NCBI GenBank assembly: GCA_019454045.1
Contig: SKCR01023420.1
Span: 248,001 to 312,000, forward strand
Length of the DNA: 64,000 nucleotides
Source of the DNA: Zanthoxylum bungeanum
Taxonomy: Eukaryota; Streptophyta; Magnoliopsida; Sapindales; Rutaceae
Direction: 5' to 3'
Below the pieces are notes generated by a model. The model made no database searches. It saw only the letters and a program-made list of their open reading frames with translations, and was not told the origin of the DNA. Position numbers and translations under genes: made by a program. Shown here one piece after another: positions 1-11,123 of the stretch; the first letter of the stretch is position 1; every line of letters starts with the position of its first letter.

Positions 1-4
1 TTAG

Positions 5-570
5 TGTTGAGTTTTCTAGGTCAAACCAAGATCATATTAAGCATATAAACGTGTGAATACATCAAAGTAAAGTTGCGGAAATACTCACTTTGATCGGCTT
101 TGCGATGCGTTGAACACAAAAATTTTCTTCCATGGTTGATGTATTCGGCCAAGACTCCATTGTGTGCTCCAAGCTCCAAGCTTTGTGAATGTATTCCATG
201 CTCATGAATGGGTTTCCCTATCACCTTTGTAGGACCCCTTGGATGTGCTAGCATCTTGTAAATTTTGCCACAAAATTTCCCTTTGCCTTCTTGTTGTTCT
301 CGGCCAAGCCAAGAACATTTGAGAGAAAATGGCTCCAAGGTCGTGAGAGGGAGAGAGGAGAAGAGAAATGTGTTGTGTAATCTAATTACACTAAATTAAA
401 TCAAATACCAAAATAATAAAATGGTAAATGTCTTTCAAGCCATCACACTAGTGTGTTTCACACTCAACCATCTACCAACAACTTCCATCACATTAAAGTG
501 ATAAAGTTGACTAGTGATGTGATGCGTGATGTGACTTGTGGGCCCGCAAACACTCTCGGGCTCAGGTTCG
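5..570 (-). mobile_element. LTR fragment Z, long-LTR copia family
   Basis: The stretch opens with TGTTGAG and follows the same order of landmarks as the terminal part of the LTRs at 3224 and 11124: the 'aagatcat..taagcat' block, the CT/GA-rich segment near 340-365, a GTGCTAGCAT at 245-254, and the 'cgggctcaggttcg' block ending near 570. Similarity stops just where the inverted-repeat ladder begins in the other LTRs. Orientation is minus, judged from A, B and G. The partner LTR and internal part are not in the window, so this is a truncated LTR or one split by element C. The subfamily differs from the other copies. Short open frames here look accidental. Confidence 0.7.
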
Positions 571-734
571 ATAATATTTTTCTTATAAGAGTAGTATTCC
601 AGTTCGCGGGTTGATATGTGTGATCAATGCTTGAGACTGTGGCCGCAGCGGAAGAATCATGTGAGATTCTTGGGTTAGCACGATTCATGACACTATCAAC
701 ATCATACCTTTGACTATATGCGTAGACATTTTCC
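571..734. other. Unassigned spacer between Z and the 5' LTR of C
   Basis: I recognise nothing in these bases. An 82-codon minus-strand open frame covers part of them but starts inside the LTR-like sequence and resembles nothing I know. The start of the 5' LTR of C may lie here or a little further right. I could not find a clear match to the start of its 3' LTR at 38977. Confidence 0.4.
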
Positions 735-1924
735 ATACCCTAGGTCAAACGGTGGGGATATAGTGAGGCTAGTGACCGTATTATATGTAAATCGCATATA
801 GAATGGGTATATATATATCCTTCTCATTTGGGGGCCTTGGCATGTTGCTAGATGTCAACCATGGTCATTGAAATCGAACGACCATCTGATCGGTGGATAA
901 TTTATGTTCGATTAAATTATCACGATTAATTTCATGTCCAACTTGAGGGGAACCCAAAAGGTCACAAACAACAAAGTCGAAATCAATGGTTAACAGTGCA
1001 CAATACAAATTTAACAGCATATATTATTGCTGTAGGAATTGTTCATAAATGGTTCAATGTGTTTAATTATTGAACAGATCATTTATGAGGTTCCATAGTG
1101 GCTTAAGGATTGGTGAATGACGATAGAGGCACTTTGGGAATTGGAATAAATAAATAAATAAATAACATGAATAGTAATATGAATAGTGAATTTTTTTTAT
1201 TTGTTATTTGTTTTGAATTCCAATTCGGCCCAAACTCTTATTAGGGTTTTATAAACTCATTAAACCATTAAATTAAGATCCAATGGCTAAGATTAAATTA
1301 GCATTTATCCCACATCAGATTCTTAATTAATTTTGTTGTCTTTGGAGCACCTATATAAACCCAAAGAATTCTTCACAAATTTTCGCACCAAACCTTTCAT
1401 ATCTTGGGTTTATATAAGTGAGCAACTCTAAAGTTTAAGAGTAAGCCACTGATTTTGAGGATCCTTAAGTCTAATTGACTAGAGAAACCTCGAGTTAAAA
1501 GTTTTGAGGTATTTGCCTAGGCTAGCACCAAGGGCAAAATACCCGTGCACTCAAGGCGTAGTCTTGTCGTTGAGTTTTGGCTTTGGTGTGTGCACCTTTG
1601 GAGGCCACACACTTGGGTGGCTCTTTGGAATGTGGAAGAGCTTGCTGAGTTCGAGAAAAGCTTGTAGATTGGAGGGAGGACTGGAGGAGTCTTCGGTTCA
1701 AGTAAGTCTTTTTCTTTCGTTATTTTAGTAAGAGTTATTATAATAGTTAGCATGTTTAGGTTTTTGTTCTTTGCATGTTTTATAAGTTTTTATGCTTAGA
1801 ATATATAGTAACATGCCTAGGCTTGTAGAATAATAAAAAAAAATGGGTCTTGGGCAAAGGGATAACGGCATCATAATTTGATTTATTTAATTTTCCGTTG
1901 CGCACTCGCGGCCGCTTCCCAACA
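735..1924 (+). repeat. 5' LTR of copia element C (start unresolved)
   Basis: The right end is firm: the LTR finishes ...cccaaca at 1924, followed after one base by a PBS-like TGGTATCAGCGC. The interior has a TATA box at 1352-1360 and a pyrimidine/purine-rich transcribed part. The left end is inferred only. The copia coding region at 35031-38962 must have its 5' LTR here because element A, with a perfect TSD, interrupts the leader that follows. The 3' LTR of C is itself cut by D after 232 bp, so the two LTRs cannot be properly compared. The block near 835-865 ('ttgggggcctt...ccatgg') loosely resembles the 3' LTR just before D (39180-39208). Confidence 0.55.
1352..1416 (+). promoter_or_regulatory. 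TATA box of the C LTR within an inverted repeat
   Basis: TATATAAAC at 1352-1360 is a good plant TATA box, placing transcription start near 1385. The same bases begin a 15-16 bp arm (1352-1367, TATATAAACCCAAAGA). Its reverse complement, with one base missing, occurs at 1402-1416. The arms flank about 34 bases that would include the start site. The match is seen directly; promoter function is inferred from position in the LTR. Confidence 0.6.
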
Positions 1925-1925
1925 G

Positions 1926-1937
1926 TGGTATCAGCGC
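1926..1937 (+). other. Primer-binding site of C
   Basis: TGGTATCAGCGC lies one base after the LTR end. It differs by one base from TGGTATCAGAGC, the usual plant copia PBS complementary to the 3' end of initiator methionine tRNA. It marks the start of minus-strand DNA synthesis and fixes C on the + strand. Confidence 0.8.
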
Positions 1938-3218
1938 GCCGTTTTTGTTTTGATTAGTTCTCTCTCATTTGAACTCGAAATAGGGTGTGTAAAGCTCGTT
2001 GGAAAGCTAACACCCTGACTTAATTATTGGCACAAGTGTTGCAGGATTTGGTTAATAGTTGAATTATGAAATTGCATTTAAATTTCACACATCTGTAAAA
2101 AATGTGAATAGTAAATTTATTTGAATAAAATAAAATGCAATATCATAATTAAATATTAATCAAAGTTGTTTAATGCCTAAAATAATTCCAACATATTGAA
2201 ACTCATATGCTTGATGGTTCTATGTATGATTAGAAATGGTATGATTATTTTAGGGTGCAAGCATCTAGAGACATTCTTAGGAAATAGAGAGTGTATTGCT
2301 TATCCCTTAGCTAAGTAATTATTACGTGATGAACTTAGAGATTTATTACCTTTAAGGATAATAAATATAAATCACTTGTTTATAAAAGACATTATAAAAG
2401 ATACAAGTGGGGTGGGACCAAGAAGTTAATAAAACTTTCCAAACTAAAGTTAATTTATCCAAGGTATTACTAGAGTTAGATAACGATTTGGTGTCTTCCT
2501 TCACTCACTACCTTTTTATAGCCAAAAGGAAAAGTTGTGAGGACATCTAGATAATCATTTACTCAAAGCTTACCTTAAAGCATATTTAAAGTGTTGGACT
2601 AATTTGGAGGATCTATTGTTTATTCCTGTCACCAAGGAAATAAGATCCTAAGAGGTAAGGGTATTTAAGAGAGTTCGCTCCACCCTCCATTTGACAGTTA
2701 TTCACTTAAACTTGCTAAAATCCTCAATAATAATTTAAGTCTAAAATTTGCCTCCCATTGTAAAGTATAGACACAAATGGCTTAAACCGTATTGGTAGGA
2801 CTAGGCTTTACCAGACTGACCAATACCAATTTGTCCATAAATCGTACTATTGACAATGGTTTGACTTTTTTGAGTCATAAGACGCAGCGACCCTTAGTCG
2901 TGGTCTTATAACTTAGTGGCAAAGATTGGGTGTCCACAAGGACTAGCATAAGCTATGGCATGTTTGATTGCCCAACCTAATGATCAAGGAATTGTGATTT
3001 ATATCATAAATTGGTTGGGAACCTACTTAATTATCATATTTTATAACGACCGGCCCTCGTCGAGTTATGAAATGATGATAATGAGATCATTGCCTATAAG
3101 AAATCCATCATATTGGGGTTGATGCGATTTACTTAAAGTTTTAAAACATTGAGTGAGAGCAACTTCATAATATTAAAAGCCCATGTTATTATGAAACAAT
3201 AATGAAAACATATTCCTA
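1938..3218 (+). other. Untranslated leader of C, first part
   Basis: No long open frame is present. This AT-rich stretch joins, across the insertion of A (TSD atttt), to 34984-35030, directly before the gag ATG at 35031. The second part contains 'ctctcttaacag|gtgggttaa', which looks like a splice acceptor, so the leader may hold an intron. The donor was not identified. The TSD copy of A is 3219-3223. Confidence 0.65.
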
Positions 3219-3223
3219 ATTTT

Positions 3224-5188
3224 TGTTGGGTTCTCTAAGAACGAATCCAAGATCATTAAGCATAAGATATGTGTGAATACGCAAAGAAGTAGCGAAAATA
3301 CTTACATTGAACGGATTGGATGTAGGTGGAAAGTTCAAAACTTTTTTCTTCGTTTGAAGTTGCTCCAAGCTCCTCTAATGTTGAGTGTCAAGCTCCAAGC
3401 TTTGAGAAAGGATTCCAACTCTTGGGAAAGGTTTCCCTATCACCTTTGTATGATCTTTGATGTGCTAGCAATGGATAATTTTGCAACAAATTTTCCCCCA
3501 TTTCTTCCTTGTAACTCTCAGCCAAGCCAAGATTTAGAGAGAGAGAGAGAGAGCAAAATGGCGTGAATGATGGAGAGGAGAGAAGAGATGAGTGAATGTG
3601 TTAAGTGTTATTTGACTTTCCAAAAATCAAATATTGATATATCAAAATCAAAGTTGGTAAATGTCCATCACTTTACTAACTTGTGTGAATAACAAACCGA
3701 CATCACATCACACTAACTTCCATCACAAAAAGTGATGAGAAAGACAAGTGATGTGACTTGTGATGTGACACGTGGGCCCCACTTGAATTCAAAAACCAAG
3801 TGGGCTCGCAAACACATTCCGGGCTCGGGTTCGTTAATTCCGAATTAACGAATTTTCCGTTGCGACGTAATTAAATCAAATTTAATTAAATAATTATGCC
3901 TAACAAAATTACTATTTAAAGTCACTTGCGAATTAATTCTAAATTAATTCGTTCACCCGAATTAAAATCCAATTTTAATTCCGTTATGAAATTTAATTTC
4001 ATTTAATATATCGAATATATTATTTTATCGATTAATTCTGAATTAATCGTTCTCTCTCTATTAATTGAATTTTATCCCAGATAAAATCTTTCCGCAATTA
4101 ATCCTAGATTAATTTTCTCTCTCTTATAATTAATCCCAGATTAATTATGTTCGAGTCATACGTAATCGGTGAATCTTCGGGAAGCGACCCATGAGATCCT
4201 TGGATATATTGGCAGTAAATCCGGTTATCGGACTACCCGAATACGTGCATACCCCGTACCATATTTTTATCGATTTACAAGACATGGTTGGCTTCTAGCA
4301 AAGCACTGTGCGTACGCAATTCTCCTGAAATATTCTTTGAGGAATATATAATCTATGTCAGGCGTAGTATACGCAATATTGCGTATTACAATACCGTATT
4401 GATATCACATGCTAGGCATAGGGCTGGAATTTTGTCTGCCCCATACGAAGCATATATCAGATCTCTAGTAACTAGTCTCTATAATCAGATAATCATGACC
4501 TAGTCATATTATCCGGATGACTGCAGTACTTAAGAGTACTAGTTCCGTATCTTGTATGATCATCATCTCCATATGACTGGAGTGATACTTCCATCTTGAT
4601 ATCACACCCAATACAATACGATTCTCAGTATACCCAGAAGAGGCGTACACAGAACTTGTTAAAGCCCTGGATGACCAAAACCAAAGTATACTGATTGTCG
4701 CAAGTATTAGCGATGCAAGTCTCAGGTTAAGACCAAATACACCTACCCTGATTCGGATTCCCATAGACACATAGTCATACTACCAATGGGATTCCGAGGG
4801 GTCTATCCAGAGCGAAGCTGTTTCCGTACCATCGGTAAACAGAACCTCCTATTACACTTGCATGAGTATCCAATATCCAAATATATGAGAACTATGACGT
4901 TACGCCTCCATAACACGCACAAGTGTAATACTAGCCTATTCCGCATTATCGATGTCCATTCTCGATAATACTACGACTAGGGATATTTAATGATTAAACC
5001 TTACATGGATTAATATTGTCTCATATCTTATTAATCCGGTACTAATCATATGGACTTTTATCATTTATATATCCCGATAATCCAATTACAAATGATAAAA
5101 GAGCAATTTCCTTTGTCACATAGTTAATTTTTACAACAACACCATGTTCTGTACAAATAGTGATGCTATAGGTCATAATTGTCCAACA
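3224..5188 (-). repeat. 3' LTR of A
   Basis: The LTR is 1965 bp, from TGTTGGG to tccaaca. It contains GTGCTAGCAA at 3462-3471, a GA repeat near 3538-3553, and the inverted-repeat ladder at 3832-4148. Beyond these lie conserved U3 blocks such as the 'gcagtaaat' region near 4211 and the 'aggttaagaccaaatac' region near 4725. Compared with it, the 5' LTR at 11124 lacks about 350 bp corresponding to roughly 3452-3802. Two open frames conserved among the family LTRs lie here: + strand 4169-4351 (60 codons) and - strand 4504-4770 (88 codons). They are treated in the findings. Confidence 0.9.
3832..4148. repeat. Inverted-repeat ladder, A 3' LTR
   Basis: At least nine consecutive short inverted repeats occur with three-base (once one-base) centres. 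Examples are CGTTAATT/AATTAACG at 3832-3850 and CGAATTAATT-cta-AATTAATTCG near 3930-3952. ATGAAAT-tta-ATTTCAT is at 3986-4002, and AATTAATC-cca-GATTAATT is at about 4128-4146. Equivalent ladders occur at 11383-11699, 13001-13300, 17648-17947, 20850-21134, 27710-28009, 32811-33110, 40260-40577, 44820-45118 and from 63755 to the window end. Confidence 0.9.
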
Positions 5189-5199
5189 ATCTCCTACTT
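5189..5199 (-). other. Polypurine tract of A
   Basis: On the minus strand this reads AAGTAGGAGAT directly before the 3' LTR, the expected place for plus-strand DNA priming. The same 11 bases precede the 3' LTR of C at 38966-38976. B and G have AAGTGGGAGAT. Confidence 0.75.
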
Positions 5200-5299
5200 G
5201 GCCTATAGCCAATCACTCAAGTGTCCTACACCTGAACTATATACATGTCGCTCAAACTTCTGCTGAGAAACAACTTTCGTCAGCAGATTTGCAATGTTA

Positions 5300-8060
5300 T
5301 CATATGATGCGTTTTATTCGATCATCACATCGCCACGATGTATGATCTGACGAATCAGATGAAATATTCAAAGTTTATACTTGTATCGTTGATGAGACCA
5401 CAGATCCTTAGCCTGTGTTGTATCCCAGCTCAGTTGCTAGCAGAACTACACTTAATCCAATTAGGATTATATAGATCCAAAATGCTTCTTTTGCTGTCTC
5501 AGCTGCAACAATGTTCCACTTTTGTTATTTTTTCGGCAACAGTATCTTGCTTGGAAGATTTCCAGCTCACTGTTCCGTTATTCAAACTATGCAGTACCCT
5601 TATTACGACTTACATTCATTTTTGTCGGTTGGAAACATGCAACGGTGAACCCAGTCACTTCAAGTTCTCATTCTCCATAACTTAAGAAAGCATCCTTAGT
5701 TCGTCTAAGATACTTAAGGATGTTCTTAACATCAATCCAGTGACCATCACCTGGATTGCCCTGATTGTGACTTCATATGCTCAAAGCATATGAGACACCA
5801 GGTCACGTACATTTCAAAAATGTACGAACTCTGGGATAGTTGTCAGCAGCTTTCTAGATCTATCCCAATAGATCTTTATTCCTAGAATAAAGCCTGTTTC
5901 TCCCAGGTATTCCATGGAGAATATAATGAAGCCAAGCTTTCACCAATTATATTATGGGAATGTTATTGCTAAGAAGCAATACATCATCAACTTATTGGAC
6001 ATTCACTGTCAGTGTGCTCCCACTAACCTTCTGATATACACAAGAATCATATTTCGTTTTGAATTAAATCATATACCATTATGATTACATCAACAACCTA
6101 GTTCCAAGAATGCAATGCTTGCTTCAATCTATAAATGGATCGATTTAACAAACAAACCATATTTGCATGTTTTTGTTAGGACAAAACCGTCAGGATGTTG
6201 ATAAACATCCTCCAAAAGGTTTTCGTTAAGGAAAACAGTTTTGACGTACAACTGCCCTATTTCATAAATGAAACATACAACATTAGCAAGCATTATCCGA
6301 ATAGATTTAATCATGGCAACAAGTGAAAAAGTTTCGTCGTAGTCGACACTATATCGTTGACGATACTCTTTCTGTACAAGCCTAGCTCTGTGCATTTGTA
6401 TTTTTCCATCCATGTCTGTCTTCCTTGAAGACTCATATAGTGTCCAAACTTAGTTGGTATACATGGAGTCCATTTCAGACTTTATGACACTTTGCCATAA
6501 AAGGAGTCGATATGTTGTATCACTTCCTCATATGTAGCCAGTTCATTTTCTTCAATAAGATTGATATCTACTTGAGGTGAGATCAGAAACCCATACCTCC
6601 CAGGTTGTTTTCTGACTCTCTCCGACCTACGCGGTTCTTGTGTATTCGAAGATTATTAATACAGTTTCATCCATGATGAACTATTGGTGTTCCATGAGGA
6701 CTCGGTGCCTGGAACATTATTACTCCGATTTCATCGAGTTTTACTTTCCTCCCACTTACCACTGCATATAGGAATTCCTCTTAGGAAAACCGCATGGAGA
6801 GCAACAATTACATTGTTCTCTTGTGAGTTGTATAAGTACTATACTTTGGTTTCCTTAGGACAACCTACAAATTAGGCACTTATCCGATTTGGGTTCTAGT
6901 TTGGTACAATCCAAACATATGCCCAGCATTCCCAAATCTTCAGGAATGAGAAAACCCGGTTTCTTTCCTGTTCATATCTAATATGAAGTCTGTCTAACAG
7001 ATTTTCATGGAATCTTTTTCAAAATAAGTATTGCACTATTTAATGTGTATCCTCAGAAGGAAATTGGTTAGCTCAGAGCGACTCATCATTAACCTTACTA
7101 TGTCCAACAAAGTTCAGTTTCTCTGTTCGTACACACCGTCAAATTGAGGTGTTACGAGAGGAGTCCATTATGAAAGAATACCTTACTCTTTCAAATAGTC
7201 AAGAAACTTATCGCTTAAGTATTTCCACCGCGATCCAATCGTGATATTTCAATACTCTTGCCGGTCTGTTTTTATACTTCGTGTCGAAACTCTTTGAATT
7301 TATCAAAAGTTTCTGGATTATGTTTCACAAGAAACACATAACCATAACACAATGCCACATCCGTAAAGGTTACGAAGTATTCATATCCACCTCTAACCTA
7401 GCTAGACATGGGCCCACATACGTCACCATGAACGAGGGCTAACAGATCGGTGGCACTTACACTTTTACCAAGTAAAATGTGTTTTAGGCACTTTGCCTAA
7501 TAAACTAGATTCATAGACATCATTTGAATTAGAATCAAATCCGTCCTAGTACCCACTCTTCAAAAGTGTGGATATACGAGTCTTGTTAATGTGTCCCAGA
7601 CAACAATGGCACACATAAGTCCCATCTGATTAATTCAGTTTGAGCTATTTGTTTGTCATGTTATATGTTTGAGATTCATTTATATTCAAAATATAAATAC
7701 TGTTATTCACATCTAATATGTTTATCTCAATATCATCTTCATAAACAAAACACTTAGTGTTCTAGAATATAAAGGTATACCCGCAACGGGTTATACTAGA
7801 TATATAGATAATGTTTCTAGTCAAACTAGGTACATTATAACAGTTTCCTAATTTAAGTAATGCCCCAAGGGCAATTCCAAAACTTAGGTTTCTACGGTTA
7901 AAACAGTGACTCTCATCCCGTTTCCAACTCATAGGTCAATCTCACCTAAAGTCAGTATCCTGCTAATTAGCAGATTCCACACATCGGTATATATGTACAT
8001 ACCACATCCAGAATCAAAATCCAATTTAAAACTAGTAGTGGTTATGATAATAACAAACAT
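5300..8060 (-). pseudogene. Copia pol of A, decayed
   Basis: Read right to left on the minus strand, the usual copia order is visible. Protease has a DSGCG active-site motif near 8000 (frame 7929-8150). A GAG-pre-integrase piece ending in LLGK lies near 7500-7640. The integrase core has GDVCGPM near 7420 and LDRGG near 7140. Reverse transcriptase is in the 94-codon frame 6129-6413, which includes ARLVQKEYRQRYSVDYDETF. The catalytic box near 5965-5985 keeps VDD, but the tyrosine codon is a stop. RNase H remnants lie near 5320-5700. Many stops and frameshifts remain in about 2.8 kb, close to full length, so decay is mostly by point mutation. It cannot make a working polyprotein. Confidence 0.85.
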
Positions 8061-8118
8061 ATCTGAAGTTGGAGCCTTGCCCGTCTTCACTTCCATCATG
8101 TCTGCCTTTGTCCATACG

Positions 8119-8800
8119 ACAGTCACGCTTTCAGTGACCCTGTTTTCCACAGTTTAGGCAGACATATTGGGATATGTCCTTTGTCTTTCTAGAAGACTGC
8201 AACGATTTTACCTTTGACCCTTTTAGAAGCTCTGACTCTGCCTCCTTGAGCATAGCCATCAACTCTCCAAGAGTTTTCTCTTGGTTCAAAATGAACCTGC
8301 CCCAGCATTCGGGTAGAGACTATAAGATCAAATCTACGGAAGTCTCGACCTCGTAGGTATTGCCCAGCTGACCTAGCTGTTCGATGTCAGCAATCATCCG
8401 CGACACCTAGTGCTCGACAAATGTACCCTCTGACATACGTGAGTGAAAAAGCTTCTTTTGCAATTCGTACTTCTAAGATCTAATGTTAGATCTATGAAGA
8501 TCCTTTAATTTCAACATCATAGTATAAGGATCTAATCCTCAGTTCTGACGACAGAATTAAAGAGTTATTGCAGTAAGCATAATGGATTGAGCACTAAAGT
8601 TATCATCACCATGAGTCTTCCAAAGCTCATGCTCCACTATTTGCTCAACTCCGGGCCCAGGCCCGATAGGTCGCTCTATCAAATATAGTAACTTCTCAAC
8701 TCCAAGGACTATCCTGAGGTTTTATTCCCAATATGAAAATTGGAGCCGTTTAAAGATATTTTCACCTAGGATTATGTTTTAAATGTTAATCTTTCAGTTA
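8119..8800 (-). pseudogene. Copia gag of A with CCHC zinc knuckle, decayed
   Basis: The N-terminal part is recognisable on the minus strand near 8690-8800 (NLRIVLGVEKLLYLIERP). It is followed by a helical capsid region containing VEQIVEHELWKTH, MSEGTFVEH and ILNQEKTLGELMAML, typical of the copia gag (UBN2-type) family. At 8119-8160 lies CLNCGKQGH*KRDC, a CX2CX4HX4C zinc knuckle whose tryptophan codon is now TGA. Several other stops are present. This is the most complete gag of the long-LTR family here. The segment about 8276-8459 is absent from B, G and E. Confidence 0.85.
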
Positions 8801-11109
8801 TCTTGATTCCAATAGTCCAACTATCCAATCAACGATTTCGGGTACAATCGAATATAATGATTACTATAGTCTAACTATATAATCAACTACAATTGATCGG
8901 TTAAATTCAAATGTATTGATGACTATAATCCAATTATATAACCAACTACAAACGAAGTAGTTTGAATACAGTCCAACTGTTCAATTAAAACAACAATTGA
9001 ATATTAGTCCAACTAATATATTTATATTTAAATAATGACGAAAAATGAAATGAGCGCGTATTGGCAAGTATCTAAACGAAATTACAAATTTAATACTTGC
9101 CTCCCACTATTTTTCGGCGAGCCTCTAACCCTCTATGGAGTACTCGGGAAACCTAGTTTCCTAGTGGGTGAGGATCCCGTTAAATAACACACAACCTTGA
9201 CTTTGGCCAACAAGTTGTATGAAACTTAACTAGGTATATCTCTAAGATCAATTGGATCTCATCCAATTCCTAGATCCAATAGGTGGACATCCAAGTCCGA
9301 AACATATATCCAATATATGCCAATATATCCGATATATTCCCTAACCTTTTTCCTCTGAATCAACTAAGCCTTGGCTTTAGCTCAACAAGCTTAATGAAAC
9401 CAGTTAAGTGTGACCCATTGACAGTGGGAAAGCTTCGTAATCGAGGCCGATGAACAAGAAGTGACCTTGACTTTGGCCAACAAATCACAACTTGCCCAAG
9501 GCGTACGATATGGAAAAAAGCCTTCATGATTCAAACACATCTGCGATGGACAAAGGTCTTGACTTTGGCCAACAAACAAGTGCCAATCTTGGATCTTGAG
9601 AGAGAATCACTCAATGGAAGAAAAAACGCTTAATATATGATTGAGGGTTTTTTCATAAATTGGCAACCAATTTATTATCTTTAATTAGGTCTCATCATAC
9701 AACATTGAGCATGCATTCTAAAAGCATAATAAGGCGCGATAAAATAATAATGATATGCAGATGGATATCTCACAAATTGTTCCTAGAACAAATCACTCCA
9801 TTTCCTCTCCCCGGCTAGCACTATTCTAACTTCTACCCAATTACATAATACTTCTAAAGAAACCTCATTTACATTGAGGGGAATTGGTGAGAAGAGAATT
9901 ACAAAGAGTCGAGAGATAAAAGGATGGACACGCAGGTCCATTTAATAAATTCTAAATTTATTACAAAAATTTCCAAAATTGCCCTCACCCATCTAATATC
10001 CATCTGATATGCATTATTCATACAATACATCCATTTATTCACACAAAGCATGTTATTCAATCAATCTAATCCAATTAATTAATCTTTGAATTAAGTGATC
10101 ATCCAATGTTCAAACAACGATTTGATTTGCGCGAGTCCAACTCATTTAAGAATAAGTACTCTAAGTGTGTATTCTTGAATTATATCGAACTACAATTTTA
10201 AATCCAATTTATTTTGTATTCAATACTAATTCTTTATTTAATTCCAAATTAAATAATTACACTTTTAATGTGCCTTTACGACATAGATTCTAATTCTAAT
10301 CTTAATGGGTCTCAAAGCCCAATTAACATCCAATGTCAATTTAATTAAAGTCCAATGAGCTTTCAATTAATTTACTAAAGCATGGACTTTGGCAACCAAA
10401 GCCCAATAAGGAATCACCATTTGCCATAAAATTAATTTTGGCCCATTAGGCCCAATTAAATTTTAAAAGGCCCATTTATTATATTTGGAATTTATGGAAA
10501 TGGTTTTAGGCCCAATTGGATCCAACCAATTATCCTAAACCAAACTTGGCCCAACCAAGCCCATTAAGCCCAAATACAATAATTTTAGCCCAATTCCAAA
10601 TTAAGCCTAATTAATTAATTCTAATATTCCAAATATCAAAATTTATTTAATTGAAGTGTATTGGCTATAATTAATTATTTTAAATTAACATTTCCAAAAT
10701 ACCAATTTACATAATTAATCATGCTTTATTTAATCAACTTATGTCCAACACAAATTGAAGTAAAATCAATCCAACATGCTCTCCAAGGCTCACGGCAATC
10801 ATGGGATTTTTATATCCGATTTTGATTTCAATCCAATTAAATCAAAAATCAATATATCCAAACATTCTAAAGACATCCAATTGCTTAAAATCAAAAATCA
10901 CCAAGAGCTACATGAGTCCTTTACATTCGGCCAAGCCTAGTAATTTGGGGAAAATTAATCCAATTAATTTTTCATAAAATTGATCATGCATAACTCTAAG
11001 TTATCATTATCTAAGCATACTCAAGAAAACAATTTGATTAAATCATGCTCAAATCAAAAATACCCAAATTCAAGATTAAGAACCCTAATTCAATTTCATG
11101 CTTAAATAG
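8801..11109 (-). other. Leader of A, non-coding, with repeated motif
   Basis: About 2.3 kb separates PBS and gag. It holds four copies of a CTTGACTTTGGCCAACAA-like motif, near 9195, 9367 (diverged), 9463 and 9560, with roughly 90-bp steps between neighbours except one double step. A 62-codon minus-strand frame (9391-9579) covers part of the repeat. The stretch from 9900 to 11100 is AT-rich with no convincing gene. It carries 'attcggccaagcc' and 'aggcccaat' repeats shared with the leaders of B, G, D and E. Confidence 0.7.
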
Positions 11110-11121
11110 GCTCTGATACCA
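11110..11121 (-). other. Primer-binding site of A
   Basis: On the minus strand this is a perfect TGGTATCAGAGC two bases from the 5' LTR, complementary to initiator methionine tRNA. It proves the orientation of A. Confidence 0.9.
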
Positions 11122-11123
11122 AT

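Noticed and set aside
1938..3218. Search for a host gene in the C leader
   Set aside because: No long frame or splice-supported exons; the stretch is continuous with the gag leader through the TSD of A.
9391..9579. Leader frame with CPS..CL..CD pattern as a zinc-finger protein
   Set aside because: The cysteines come from the TTGGCCAAAGTCAAG repeat and are not kept in all copies.
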